Origin: Bacteroidales bacterium
Lineage (GTDB): Bacteria; Bacteroidota; Bacteroidia; Bacteroidales; VadinHA17
NCBI GenBank assembly: GCA_009877105.1
Contig: WXFD01000055.1
Location: 124,001 to 188,000, forward strand
Length of the DNA stretch: 64,000 bases
Direction: 5' to 3'
This document shows, in pieces, positions 45,781-54,920 of the stretch. Position 1 is the stretch's first letter. Every line of letters starts with the position of its first letter. Under the pieces are notes generated by a model, which worked only from the letters and a program-made list of their open reading frames with translations, ran no database searches and was not told the origin of the DNA. The translations under genes and the position numbers were made by a program.

Positions 45781-46605
45781 TCATAGCCTCTGACATGTCA
45801 GGCAAAAGTACACGGCACCTCCCAGGTAAGCTTCTTTCCTGATCTGATCGCCGCACACCCGGCACGGGTGCTGAAATGTGTTCCTGGAGAGAATGGTTTT
45901 ATATCCCCCTTCATTCCCGAAAAAATCCTTCTCGGTATCCCTGCCTCCTTTTTCGGTCATTATTTTAAGTGTATCCCTGACACTTATGAACAAGTCGGCT
46001 TTGTCCCTACCGGAGAGAGACGATTTCTTCCGTTTCGGATGGATTCCTGCATTGAAAAGGATATCCTGCAAGACCCCGTTCCCGAGACCGGGAAAGCGTT
46101 GTTCGGTCGCTAGCAGGGCCTTGACAGAAATATTTTCCGGCGAATCGTTCAGGATGACATCAAAATAATCTTCATCAAATGCATCGTCAAGGGGTGAAAT
46201 GCTGTTAAGACTCAGCTGGTGATACCTGTTTTCAAAAATACCTCTGTACGCCCATATCCCGCCATACATCGCCACGTTAAATGCAACATGGCTGTTATCA
46301 TCAAATGTTATCAGGAGCTGGTATTTCCCGGGAGGTTCTTCAGAAGGAGCATGATACCTCATAATGGTTCCTTCCCCGATTGTAATGCAGGATTCCCCGT
46401 CGCAAAGGATGTCAACGAACATCCCGTGTCCAAAGGTTGATTTCACGGTTTTGCCTGAGAGAAGCCTGGCATATTCAGCGGGATCGCCTGAAAACCACGC
46501 GAATTTATGATGACTGGTCGGACTGAAAACATCCGTTATTCTCCTGCCGGACAGTATTTTTCCGGCCTGCAGACTGATAGTTTTTGATTCGGGTATCTCG
46601 AGCAT
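45781..46605 (-). CDS. Fpg/Nei-fold DNA glycosylase-like protein without catalytic residues
   Basis: A 274-residue protein with the Fpg/Nei layout: N-terminal beta domain, H2TH segment (ATEQRFPGLGNGVLQDILFN) and C-terminal four-Cys zinc finger (CRVCGDQI to FCLTCQ). Ungapped alignment with the start of Fpg (MPELPE) gives MLEIPE, so nucleophile Pro2 is Leu while Glu3 stays. The Lys57 position is Met62 (GHGMFVDI), and the zinc-finger Arg position is Ala (LGGAVYFC). I recall a bacterial family annotated as endonuclease VIII with the same start, so this looks like a conserved subgroup. DNA binding is likely; glycosylase/AP-lyase activity is doubtful. A 9-base palindrome lies just upstream. Confidence 0.82.
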   Translation of the reverse strand: MLEIPESKTISLQAGKILSGRRITDVFSPTSHHKFAWFSGDPAEYARLLSGKTVKSTFGHGMFVDILCDGESCITIGEGTIMRYHAPSEEPPGKYQLLITFDDNSHVAFNVAMYGGIWAYRGIFENRYHQLSLNSISPLDDAFDEDYFDVILNDSPENISVKALLATEQRFPGLGNGVLQDILFNAGIHPKRKKSSLSGRDKADLFISVRDTLKIMTEKGGRDTEKDFFGNEGGYKTILSRNTFQHPCRVCGDQIRKEAYLGGAVYFCLTCQRL

Positions 46606-46621
46606 ACAAGTTTAATTAGCA

Positions 46622-46643
46622 ATTTGTTAATCATTTAACAAAT
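46622..46643. repeat. 9-bp inverted repeat upstream of the Fpg/Nei-like gene
   Basis: ATTTGTTAA (46622-46630), TCAT, then TTAACAAAT (46635-46643), a perfect palindrome 17 bases before the start at 46605. It would suit a dimeric repressor or activator. There is no T-run, so a terminator is less likely. Confidence 0.55.
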
Positions 46644-46670
46644 ACTTCTGTTTTAATTTGATAAGGTCCG

Positions 46671-46685
46671 CCTGCCCCGGGCAGG
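46671..46685. repeat. GC-rich palindrome in the spacer before the urea transporter
   Basis: CCTGCCC and GGGCAGG flank a single C, standing out in an AT-rich spacer. It could be part of a transcription stop or a small dispersed repeat; no second copy was noticed in this window. Confidence 0.4.
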
Positions 46686-46860
46686 TAATCCGCGTGTTGA
46701 AAATAGCATTTACCTATATTGGCGAACGGGGTGTATGGGAAGTTCATAACCAATTGGCCCTGATGTGATTTATTCATCCTGCCTAACAGCAAATTTCAAC
46801 AATTCTCCGGAAAGATACAGCAGCAGCCCGAAAAAAAGAAAAGGATCTTCCGTGAATGAA

Positions 46861-47748
46861 TTACGGCTTCTTATTTACATGCTTACTGAAACTCAGCACC
46901 AGAAAGGATGCCGCGACAAACGGGAAGGTAAGCTGAGTGATATTGAAATGATGCATTATAAAACTTATAAGCAGGGAAAGCAATACCGAAATGAATACCC
47001 CGATCGCGTCTTTTAATTTTTTACCGGCGAATACCATGGCGCATAACACGGCATTGAAACTGTACAAACCGCTGCCAACTGGCCCGGCAGGAGCTCCTGA
47101 AAGTGTTGCAAGGACACCCGATACCAATGCCCCGGCAATGCCATAAAGCGCCGCGACCGGTGAGCTTATAAACACTGCCAGGAAGAAAAGGACCGATGAT
47201 ATTACATTCTCCTGAAAAATAACCTGCCCGAATCCCCTGATTGAATATGATAAAGGATTGGCAACATTAACAGGCAACGCCCCCGGGGTTGCCAGCAAGT
47301 CAGGAGCAAACCTGCCAAAAAGCACGAGAGCCAGCCAGGTAACCAAAACAAAAGGTAAGGTGAAAACAGGGATGTTCATTCTAAGAAAAAAGTGCTGCAT
47401 TACCGTTGCCAGTACGGAGCCTGCTACCACAGCCATCCATGTCACCGGAGCCGGTTTAAAGAAAAGCATCATGGCCACCCCGGTCAGGGAAGCACTGAAG
47501 CCGTACAGGCCCTTGTTCAGGTTTCCCGTATCATATTTCAGCAAAACGGCAGTTAACGTTCCGCTGGTTACGGCCACCAGTGCTGCCAGCCCCATCAGTG
47601 CCGATCCATAAAATATTCCAGCCAGGAAAAGCAACCCGGTCAATGCATTCTCCTGAAGCATTATCTGTCCAAGCCCTTTCAGTATGAGGTTTAACAGATG
47701 AAAATCAATTCCGGGGATTACCTTTTCTTTCTGGTGTTTATTATCCAT
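46861..47748 (-). CDS. urea transporter (UT family)
   Basis: A 295-residue membrane protein with ten predicted helices and the UT family's internal duplication. Each half has a similar block: GLGQIMLQENALTGLLFLAG near residue 28 and GFGQVIFQENVISSVLFFLA near 170. Conserved GLYGFSASLTGVAM and GLYSFNAVLCAMVF segments carry the pore-lining positions of each half. It should conduct urea across the inner membrane by facilitated diffusion. No urease gene is in the window. A -7-like box (TAACTTTG, minus strand 47791-47784) lies 36 bases upstream. Confidence 0.9.
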   Translation of the reverse strand: MDNKHQKEKVIPGIDFHLLNLILKGLGQIMLQENALTGLLFLAGIFYGSALMGLAALVAVTSGTLTAVLLKYDTGNLNKGLYGFSASLTGVAMMLFFKPAPVTWMAVVAGSVLATVMQHFFLRMNIPVFTLPFVLVTWLALVLFGRFAPDLLATPGALPVNVANPLSYSIRGFGQVIFQENVISSVLFFLAVFISSPVAALYGIAGALVSGVLATLSGAPAGPVGSGLYSFNAVLCAMVFAGKKLKDAIGVFISVLLSLLISFIMHHFNITQLTFPFVAASFLVLSFSKHVNKKP

Positions 47749-47783
47749 ACAAGATTGAGCAGGGAAAAACCTGAAACAGCTGA

Positions 47784-47791
47784 CAAAGTTA
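47784..47791 (-). promoter_or_regulatory. -7-like element of the urea transporter gene
   Basis: The minus strand reads TAACTTTG, a TAnnTTTG match 36 bases before the start; no -33 TTG at 19 bases. Confidence 0.35.
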
Positions 47792-47947
47792 CATTAATAA
47801 TCATGTCAGGGATTATTTACTTCCTGAGAATGAAAAACTTTAGCTGCTAAAAACAGCACTCCTCACAAACTAAATCCCTGAATATACAGATTTTATGAAA
47901 AGGCTGCATTTCCGGGACAGATGTTTGTCCACCACTATTGATACCCG

Positions 47948-48544
47948 TTATTTCGGAAGTGCCGGCATGAGGCCCAGTATCCATCTGACAGTCAGGTTAC
48001 CCTGGAAAGCCGGGACAGTTCCCCCGATGATATCCTCGCTCATTGTAACCTTGTGAAAATCAAAATTCATGGGGCTTTCAACCGGATTCTCATTTGTATA
48101 AGGAATATCTATCGGAAATATCCATCCACGGTCATCATCCCACCTCCACACAGTCATTGTGCCATCAATCAGGGTGTTGGCATTGATTATAACATAAGGA
48201 GACCCATCTATAGTTTTATAACTGCCACTTAATGATGTTATGATTATATCGCCGGTTTCACGTAATTTTACAGTGTTAGGAATCTCATCTGTCGCATCAA
48301 AATGCTCAGACGAAGGCTGGCTGATTATAATATCTCCCGACCGGTATAAATCAACATCCATATCAATGATCGCTGAAAAAGTCGGGAATGAGCGGGTATA
48401 CTCAAACCTGAGGGTGCCTTTGTAATCTTTATCCAGTTGGTCATTTTCTTCTTTCTCTTTTGAACAGGAACAAAACAAAACAATGAGAAAAACCACGGGT
48501 AGTATTCTCATACCGGAAAATGAAGGCGGTGTTTTCATGTTCAT
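47948..48544 (-). CDS. hypothetical lipoprotein
   Basis: I do not recognise this 198-residue protein. An ATG at residue 12 (48511) starts a clean lipoprotein signal (MRILPVVFLIVLFCSCSKE), so translation may begin there. The mature part is beta-rich with several Thr/Ile strands, a central WRWDDDRGWIFPIDIPY and a C-terminal VRWILG. It is predicted to be anchored in the outer or inner membrane facing the periplasm. It stands alone between the urea transporter and nuoN. A TAAATTTG box lies at 48608-48601. Confidence 0.75.
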   Translation of the reverse strand: MNMKTPPSFSGMRILPVVFLIVLFCSCSKEKEENDQLDKDYKGTLRFEYTRSFPTFSAIIDMDVDLYRSGDIIISQPSSEHFDATDEIPNTVKLRETGDIIITSLSGSYKTIDGSPYVIINANTLIDGTMTVWRWDDDRGWIFPIDIPYTNENPVESPMNFDFHKVTMSEDIIGGTVPAFQGNLTVRWILGLMPALPK

Positions 48545-48600
48545 AATGGTTAAATTTGTCCTGATTAATTCATAAACATAAAATTAGGCAATAAAATTAT

Positions 48601-48608
48601 CAAATTTA
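48601..48608 (-). promoter_or_regulatory. -7-like element of the lipoprotein gene
   Basis: The minus strand reads TAAATTTG, 57 bases before the longer start; no -33 TTG is seen. Confidence 0.35.
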
Positions 48609-48668
48609 ACCTTAACCAGTGGTCTTAATTCTGGGGAGTATAATAATGACATATAACTCCCTGTTAAC

Positions 48669-50090
48669 CTACAGGCTGACCAGGCGGGTGATGATATTAA
48701 TCAGCCAGCCCGGGTAGATCCCTAAAATCAGGATACCCAGCGTGATCAGGACGAGAGCCATGTTGCCGTTAAGTGATATTGCCGGCAGCCCGGCATCGTC
48801 ACCCGGAGTGAACATGGAAGTGATAACCCGGAGGTAATAGTACAAGCCGATCACGCTGTTTATGATCATCACTATGATAAGCAGCATAAGCCCCGCCTTC
48901 ATACCCTCGAGTATGAGATAAAACTTAGCTATGAACCCGGCGGTGAAAGGGATGCCTGCCAGGGAGAGCATTGAAAGGGTTAATACAAGTGCTGCCCATG
49001 GCCTGGTCCAGAACAGGCCCCGGTAATCATCAATCTTTTCTGTTTCCTCACGTGAAATGGAAAGAAGGGTAATAACGCCAAACGCGCCAATCGTGGTTAC
49101 AAAATATGAAATCAGGTAAAAAACCGCTGCCTGTATTCCTTTATCCGTTCCTGTCAGCAGGAGTACCAGGAGATAGCCCATGTTGGCAATGGAAGAGTAG
49201 GCAAGCAGCCTTTTTATGTTTTGCTGCTTCAGGGCGAGTAAATTCCCGATGAACATCGATAGTATGGCCAATGCCGAAATCACGACGAAAAAAAAGCGGG
49301 AGTCATATCCCCTGATATCGAAAAAGAACCTGATCAGTACAGCCATGACCGCGCCCTTCGACACGGTTGCAATATAGGCGCTCACGGGCGCCGGTGCTCC
49401 CTGGTATACATCAGGGGTCCACATGTGAAAAGGAACAAGGGCCAGTTTGAACCCTATACCGACCATCATCATTGAAAAACCGACCGACACGAAACCGGCT
49501 ATCGCATCGCTTCCCTTCAGCAGGGAGGCTACGCCGGCAAACTGCATTGTCCCGGTTCCGGTGTAAATCAATGCCATCCCGAATAACAGGAACGCTGATG
49601 ACACCGATGCCAGAAGAAGGTATTTAATACCTGCCTCTACCGAAGTGTCTTTTGACCGTTGAAAAGCCACCAGGATATACAGCGAGACACTCAGCAGTTC
49701 AAGCCCCAGGAAGAAAATCACGAAGTGCCCGGCGACGGCAAGCAGTGAAGCGCCAAGCGTGGAAGTAAAAAGCGTCAGGAAATATTCTTCCTTCACTCCC
49801 CCGAGAGTGCCGATATAGTCATGGGAAAGTATGGTGACAAGCAAAGCCGAAGCAATAATTATACCCAGGAAAAAAAGGCTGTAAACGTCCACGATGAGCA
49901 AGGGTTCGATGGAACGCGGTAAAAACGAGCCGGTAAAGAACAGGGACGCGAAAGCAACAATAAAAGCCAGAACCGAAAAGCCATAAATAACCTCGTAATT
50001 CCTCAGGATCGAAATAACGATCATCATCACGACCGGCGCCATGGCGATAACAATGAGGGGCATCATGGAATAAAGATCAGCTATGGTCAT
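48669..50090 (-). CDS. nuoN: NADH-quinone oxidoreductase subunit N
   Basis: A 473-residue antiporter-like membrane subunit of complex I with about 14 helices. It forms one of three proton channels of the membrane arm. Conserved charged helices are visible, including the Glu in FFLGLELLSVSLYILVAF and Lys in ALVPFHMWTPDVYQGAP and LLALKQQNIKRLLAYSSIAN. It is the last gene of the nuo operon, three bases after nuoM. Confidence 0.95.
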   Translation of the reverse strand: MTIADLYSMMPLIVIAMAPVVMMIVISILRNYEVIYGFSVLAFIVAFASLFFTGSFLPRSIEPLLIVDVYSLFFLGIIIASALLVTILSHDYIGTLGGVKEEYFLTLFTSTLGASLLAVAGHFVIFFLGLELLSVSLYILVAFQRSKDTSVEAGIKYLLLASVSSAFLLFGMALIYTGTGTMQFAGVASLLKGSDAIAGFVSVGFSMMMVGIGFKLALVPFHMWTPDVYQGAPAPVSAYIATVSKGAVMAVLIRFFFDIRGYDSRFFFVVISALAILSMFIGNLLALKQQNIKRLLAYSSIANMGYLLVLLLTGTDKGIQAAVFYLISYFVTTIGAFGVITLLSISREETEKIDDYRGLFWTRPWAALVLTLSMLSLAGIPFTAGFIAKFYLILEGMKAGLMLLIIVMIINSVIGLYYYLRVITSMFTPGDDAGLPAISLNGNMALVLITLGILILGIYPGWLINIITRLVSL

Positions 50091-50093
50091 ATC

Positions 50094-51650
50094 TCAGTGC
50101 TTTTTAAACATTCCTGACAACTGGTTGAACGAGGCTGTTTTCCCGTTCCCGGCACTCTTGCCTGAGTCTGGCAGCCCGGTCAGCTGAGCGGGATGAGAAT
50201 CCAGCGTCTTAATAATAGCCGGACCGGCCAGGTTAAGTACCGGCCGCGGGAAAAGACCGAGTGCAACAACCAGTACAACGAGAACAGCAGAAACGATCTT
50301 CTCCCTCAGGTTCAGGTCTGCAATCTCCCATTCATGATTCATCTTCCCGAAAAACACTTTCTGCACGATCCGTAAGGAATAGATTGTAGCCGCCACGAGT
50401 CCGAGGCAGGCCAGGCTGGCCATCAGCACACTGGCTTTAAATGTTCCCAGCAGGGTTAAAAGTTCGGCGACAAAATTCGCCAGGCCGGGCAGCCCGAGTG
50501 ATGCCAGGGAGAAAATCATGCCTATGGCTCCCATCACCGGTGTTTTTTCCCAGAGGCCTCCCATCTGGTCCATATCCCTGGTATGGATACGTTCATACAG
50601 CTGTCCGGCAAGAATAAACAATGCCCCGGTGCTTATTGCATGAGCTATCATCTGCATCACGACGCCCTGGTACGCGATCACGTTGAAGGCAAATACTCCA
50701 AGGATAACGAAACCCATGTGACTCACGCTGGTATAGGCTACCAGCCGCTTGAGGTCCGTCTGTGCAAAGGCAAGCTTGGCGCCGTAAAGGATACCGATAA
50801 CCCCCAGTCCCATCCCTACAGGGGCAAAAGCAGCGGATGCCGATGGAAACAACGGGACGACAAAACGTATCAACCCGTATGCCCCGGTTTTAAGGAGCAG
50901 GGCCGCGAGTATGACGCTACCAGCAGTCGGGGCCTGGCTGTGGGCATCAGGCAGCCAATTGTGCAGGGGAACAACCGGCAGTTTAACCAGGAAAGCGGCA
51001 AGGAAACCCGACATTATCAACAGTTCCTTCGCCGCCGGCATCTCAAGCCCTAAAAGCTGAACATAATCAAATGTTAATGTGCCTGAAGTGCTTTCATGAA
51101 CAAAAACAAGAGCCAGTATGGCAATAAACATAAGAAGGCCGCTGGCCTGGGTATACAGGAAAAACTTGTATGAAGCTGCTGTCCTGTTCTCGTGACCCCA
51201 TATCCCTATCATGAAATACATGGGGACCAGCATCATCTCCCAGAAAAAATAAAACAGGAACAGGTCGAGGGACAGGAACACTCCGATGATCCCCGCCAGT
51301 ATCAGAAGCAGGTTGAAATGAAAGAACCCGACCCTGGAATTAATTTCCTTCCAGGAAATCACGACCGATATGATACCAAGGAACAATGTCAGCAATACCA
51401 TTACAAGACTTAGCCCGTCAAGCGCCAGGTGAAGGCTGATGCCAAACCGGGGTATCCATTCGAGTTGCAGGTCCATCAGCCATTTGCCGTCAGTGCCTGA
51501 TACACTGGAACTGAAAATTATCAGCAGTACCAGATCAAGGGAAACGGCAGCGACGGAAATAACGCGCGGCCAGAGGTTACCCTTTCTCCCGGTCAGGAGC
51601 GCGAGCAGTGACCCTGCCAGCAGGATAAGTATAAGGTATGCCAGTATCAT
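50094..51650 (-). CDS. nuoM: NADH-quinone oxidoreductase subunit M
   Basis: The ATG at 51650 is chosen because it overlaps the nuoL stop (ATGA) and starts directly at the first helix (MILAYLILILLAGS); a longer frame to 51710 adds 20 polar residues. The 518-residue antiporter-like subunit has 14 helices. The channel Glu is in FYFFWEMMLVPMYFMIGIWG and the Lys/His region in VKLPVVPLHNWLPDAHSQAP. It has a hydrophilic C-terminal tail (about 30 residues). It forms a proton channel of complex I. Confidence 0.95.
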   Translation of the reverse strand: MILAYLILILLAGSLLALLTGRKGNLWPRVISVAAVSLDLVLLIIFSSSVSGTDGKWLMDLQLEWIPRFGISLHLALDGLSLVMVLLTLFLGIISVVISWKEINSRVGFFHFNLLLILAGIIGVFLSLDLFLFYFFWEMMLVPMYFMIGIWGHENRTAASYKFFLYTQASGLLMFIAILALVFVHESTSGTLTFDYVQLLGLEMPAAKELLIMSGFLAAFLVKLPVVPLHNWLPDAHSQAPTAGSVILAALLLKTGAYGLIRFVVPLFPSASAAFAPVGMGLGVIGILYGAKLAFAQTDLKRLVAYTSVSHMGFVILGVFAFNVIAYQGVVMQMIAHAISTGALFILAGQLYERIHTRDMDQMGGLWEKTPVMGAIGMIFSLASLGLPGLANFVAELLTLLGTFKASVLMASLACLGLVAATIYSLRIVQKVFFGKMNHEWEIADLNLREKIVSAVLVVLVVALGLFPRPVLNLAGPAIIKTLDSHPAQLTGLPDSGKSAGNGKTASFNQLSGMFKKH

Positions 51651-53527
51651 CTCAATATCATGTATGTCAGGATCAATACTATACCGATTGTAAAGGACAT
51701 CACGTACCATCGCAGCTTCCCGTTCTGGGTAAGGCTGAAAAGACGGTTCCCCAGAACAGTCAGGCGTGCAAGACCAATATTAAGCCAGTCAAATATGTCA
51801 TTCCTGTTAATTGCCGACAGCCACACCAGCGGGTTTACCAGCAACACGTCGTAAAGGCGGTCGAAGCCGAACCCGCTCTCGAAAAAGCGATGAATACGGC
51901 CGTGTTCAAATGATTCCGACATCGAGGGCTTTTTGTAGTAAGCCAAATAAGCCAGGTAAATCCCTGCAAACACTATCAATGCTGACAAAAGCTGGAACAG
52001 TGTCTCGGGGTAACCGGTTTCCCTTACCGTGACCGCTGGTAAAGTATTCTCCGCGAGAGAGGAAAAAAGATGAAAGCGCCCGAATGATTCAGGCAGCTCG
52101 ATAAAACCCGCCACGATTGAGAAGAAGGCCAGTATTGCCAGGGGCACTGTCATCAGTTTACCCGGCTGGAATGAGGGTTTTAATTTTGTTTCACCAAAAA
52201 ACACGACAAAAACCAGCCTGAAGGTATAGAGTGTTGTGAGGAAGGCCCCGGTGAAAGCTGCTATCCACAACCAGAAATTTCCAGTGACTGAAGAAAACGA
52301 GTACCACAGTATAGGATCCTTACTGTAGAACCCTGCTGTTACCAGGGGAAGGGCAGACAGGGACGCGGAGCCGGCAAGGAAAGTAAAAAAGATCAGCGGC
52401 ATTTCTTTTTTCATCCCGCCCATCCTGAAAATATCATGTTCTTCTTTAAGCACCAGTATAACCACGCCTCCGGCGAGGAAGAGGAGTGCCTTGAAGAAGG
52501 CATGTATCATGAAGTGGAATATTGCCGCCGACCATGCTCCCACTCCCAGGGCGAGAAACATGTACCCGATCTGGCTTATGGTGGAATACGCCAGGATTCG
52601 TTTCAGGTCATGCTGACCCAGGGCGCTGAAGCCAGCGATCAGCAATGTCAGGGCGCCTATAATGGCGATGGCTGTCATCACAACCGGGGCAAGGTTGAAG
52701 AGCACGTGGCAGCGTGCAATCAGGTACACTCCCGCTGTCACCATGGTGGCTGCATGTATAAGGGCGCTCACTGGCGACGGGCCTGCCATGGCATCGGGCA
52801 GCCAGGTTTGCAGCGGCAGCTGGGCCGACTTACCCAATGCACCGAAAAGAAGCAAGGCAGCAGTAATAACCGCGAGGGGTGACCCGACTGACCATTTATC
52901 ATTGACCTGCAGCATCAGCTCGTCCAGGTGGAAAGTCCTGAAATTCACGAACAGAATAAAGATCCCGATGATCATGGCCGTATCCCCTATACGGGTAACT
53001 ATGAAAGCCTTCCTTGCCGCGTACCCATTCTCCGGCTCCTTGTACCAGAAACCGATCAGCAGGTAACTGCACAGTCCGACACCCTCCCATCCAAAGTAAA
53101 GCAGCAGGATATTATCAGCGAGGACAAGGATCAGCATGGAACCCACGAAAAGGTTCATATAGGCAAAGAACCTTGAAAATCCTTCATCACCCGACATGAA
53201 CTCAATGGAATAGACATGTATCAGGAAGCCCACGAAAGTGATCACGATGCAGAAAACCAGCGAAAGGGAATCAAGACTGAATGACATGTCTGCCCTAAGC
53301 TCCCCGGCACTAATCCATTCCCATAAGCTGACACTATAGGAACTTACCCCCGGCAATGACCTGAGGAACAATGCGCCGGCTATCAGGGCAAGTACCAGTG
53401 AAATACCAACCGAACCTGCACCGATATACCCGGCGGTTTTCCTGTCGAACTTTCCCCCGGCAACAGCCAGGATCAGAAAACCAAGCAGGGGTATAAGGGG
53501 TATGAGGGCAATACAAGTTTCCATCAT
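51647..53527 (-). CDS. nuoL: NADH-quinone oxidoreductase subunit L
   Basis: A 626-residue distal antiporter-like subunit. Its helices include the channel motifs YFGWEGVGLCSYLLIGFWY and SAQLPLQTWLPDAMAGPSPV. The C-terminal part has the long lateral helix region along the membrane arm and a last hydrophobic helix (TIGIVLILTYMIL). It carries out proton pumping in the distal arm. It starts 4 bases from the nuoK stop and overlaps nuoM by four bases. Confidence 0.95.
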   Translation of the reverse strand: MMETCIALIPLIPLLGFLILAVAGGKFDRKTAGYIGAGSVGISLVLALIAGALFLRSLPGVSSYSVSLWEWISAGELRADMSFSLDSLSLVFCIVITFVGFLIHVYSIEFMSGDEGFSRFFAYMNLFVGSMLILVLADNILLLYFGWEGVGLCSYLLIGFWYKEPENGYAARKAFIVTRIGDTAMIIGIFILFVNFRTFHLDELMLQVNDKWSVGSPLAVITAALLLFGALGKSAQLPLQTWLPDAMAGPSPVSALIHAATMVTAGVYLIARCHVLFNLAPVVMTAIAIIGALTLLIAGFSALGQHDLKRILAYSTISQIGYMFLALGVGAWSAAIFHFMIHAFFKALLFLAGGVVILVLKEEHDIFRMGGMKKEMPLIFFTFLAGSASLSALPLVTAGFYSKDPILWYSFSSVTGNFWLWIAAFTGAFLTTLYTFRLVFVVFFGETKLKPSFQPGKLMTVPLAILAFFSIVAGFIELPESFGRFHLFSSLAENTLPAVTVRETGYPETLFQLLSALIVFAGIYLAYLAYYKKPSMSESFEHGRIHRFFESGFGFDRLYDVLLVNPLVWLSAINRNDIFDWLNIGLARLTVLGNRLFSLTQNGKLRWYVMSFTIGIVLILTYMILR

Positions 53528-53531
53528 CGCT

Positions 53532-53849
53532 TTATTGATTGTTATCCTTCAGTTTCCCGACAGAATCGGCATCAAGGGTCTTATAATGATGATAAACCTG
53601 CAGCAGCAGTGCAAGGCCAATAGCCACCTCAACTGCGGCGACTGCAAGGATGAAAATAAACATGACCTGACCGTCGGCCTGCTTCCAATGCCGTCCTGCT
53701 ATAATGAACACGAGGCCGGCGCTGTTGAACATGATCTCTATCGACATAAGCATGAAGATCAGGTTCCTGCGTGTAAGTAACCCTACCAGGCCGATAAGGA
53801 ACAGGAGCCCGGCAAAAATCAACATCGTTTCAATCGGAACAGTCAGCAT
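53532..53849 (-). CDS. nuoK: NADH-quinone oxidoreductase subunit K
   Basis: A 105-residue three-helix membrane subunit of complex I. The family's conserved Glu residues occur in helix 2 (RNLIFMLMSIEIMFNSAGL) and helix 3 (FIFILAVAAVEVAIGLAL), where they connect the quinone site to the proton channels. It lies between nuoJ and nuoL with gaps of 3 and 4 bases. Confidence 0.95.
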   Translation of the reverse strand: MLTVPIETMLIFAGLLFLIGLVGLLTRRNLIFMLMSIEIMFNSAGLVFIIAGRHWKQADGQVMFIFILAVAAVEVAIGLALLLQVYHHYKTLDADSVGKLKDNNQ

Positions 53850-53852
53850 CTC

Positions 53853-54368
53853 CTATTTCTTTAAAAACCTGTGAGTCACTTTTTTCTTCTGGCTGCCCAG
53901 GTGATAAGCACCGATGACGCCGGCCATCAGAAGAATACCTGCTATCTCCACGGCCAAAACGTATGTAGAAAACAAGGATATCCCAACCTGTTTTGTATTA
54001 AGAGTTTCATCAACAGGCTCCGGAATCTGCAGCCCGTTTATAATCAGGATGAAATCAACCAGGAGGAGAGCGGCAAGGATAGAAGGTACAATCCACACTC
54101 GAGGATTGAGCCATCTTTTCTCTATCTTTTTTTCCGTTCCGATATTAAGCATCATGGTCACGAAAATGAACAGCACCATGATGGCGCCCGCGTATATTAT
54201 CACCTCCAGGGCAGCTATGAACGGTGCATCGAGAAGATAAAAGATTACCGAGACTGCCAGGAGCGATATGATCAGGTTCAGAAGGGCATGAATGGCATTC
54301 CTTCCCGAGATAGCCATTATCGTTGATATCAGGGCGATTGCCGCGGCCAGGTAAAAGAAAAAGTTCAT
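53853..54368 (-). CDS. nuoJ: NADH-quinone oxidoreductase subunit J
   Basis: A 171-residue membrane subunit with five helices. The third contains VIIYAGAIMVLFIFVTMMLN, the family's pi-bulge helix involved in coupling. The C-terminal tail after the last helix is basic (LGSQKKKVTHRFLKK). It lies 12 bases after nuoI. Confidence 0.94.
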   Translation of the reverse strand: MNFFFYLAAAIALISTIMAISGRNAIHALLNLIISLLAVSVIFYLLDAPFIAALEVIIYAGAIMVLFIFVTMMLNIGTEKKIEKRWLNPRVWIVPSILAALLLVDFILIINGLQIPEPVDETLNTKQVGISLFSTYVLAVEIAGILLMAGVIGAYHLGSQKKKVTHRFLKK

Positions 54369-54380
54369 AGCATCACGATT

Positions 54381-54896
54381 TTATGGCATAAGATCTTTTA
54401 CATCAACAGGTTTATACTCCGTATCCCCTTCTCCTTTTCCTTTGACACCCATGGCCACCCCCGCGTGTTTGTAAAAATTGTATCCATGATATTTCCCTTC
54501 ACCGCTTATCAGCAGGTGTTCCTTTTCATAAACCAGGTTCTGCCTGATGTATTCACCCATCTCAAAATCAGGAATAAGCTGGATAGCATTAGTGGGGCAG
54601 GCTTCCTCGCAAAACCCGCAAAAAATGCATCTGGAGAAATTTATCCGGAAAAATTCGGGATGACGTCTCCCCTTCTCACCCGTCGCGGCCTGCAACGAGA
54701 TACAATCCACCGGGCAAACCGCCGCGCAAAGGTAACAGGCCACGCAGCGTTCGTTCCTATCCGGGTCGCGGGTCAATACTATCCTGCCACGGTAGCGCGG
54801 GGCAAGATAAGGCTTCACCTCGGGGTATTCCACCGTTTCCCGTTTGTGAAAGATGTGAAGGAATGTCAGCCATATACTTCGGAGGATACTGATCAT
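54381..54896 (-). CDS. nuoI: NADH-quinone oxidoreductase subunit I
   Basis: A 171-residue peripheral-arm subunit carrying the two 4Fe-4S clusters N6a and N6b, bound by [15 protein letters not shown] and [15 protein letters not shown]. These pass electrons toward NuoB. The N-terminal helix anchors it to the membrane subunit NuoH. It lies 24 bases after nuoH in the operon. Confidence 0.96.
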   Translation of the reverse strand: MISILRSIWLTFLHIFHKRETVEYPEVKPYLAPRYRGRIVLTRDPDRNERCVACYLCAAVCPVDCISLQAATGEKGRRHPEFFRINFSRCIFCGFCEEACPTNAIQLIPDFEMGEYIRQNLVYEKEHLLISGEGKYHGYNFYKHAGVAMGVKGKGEGDTEYKPVDVKDLMP

Positions 54897-54920
54897 ATCA
54901 GGTTCATTTTATCTTTTTCA

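Noticed and set aside
46775..46860. Short hydrophobic frame after the urea transporter stop (TEDPFLFFGLLLYLSG)
   Set aside because: No standard start codon, about 30 residues, no support beyond hydrophobicity.
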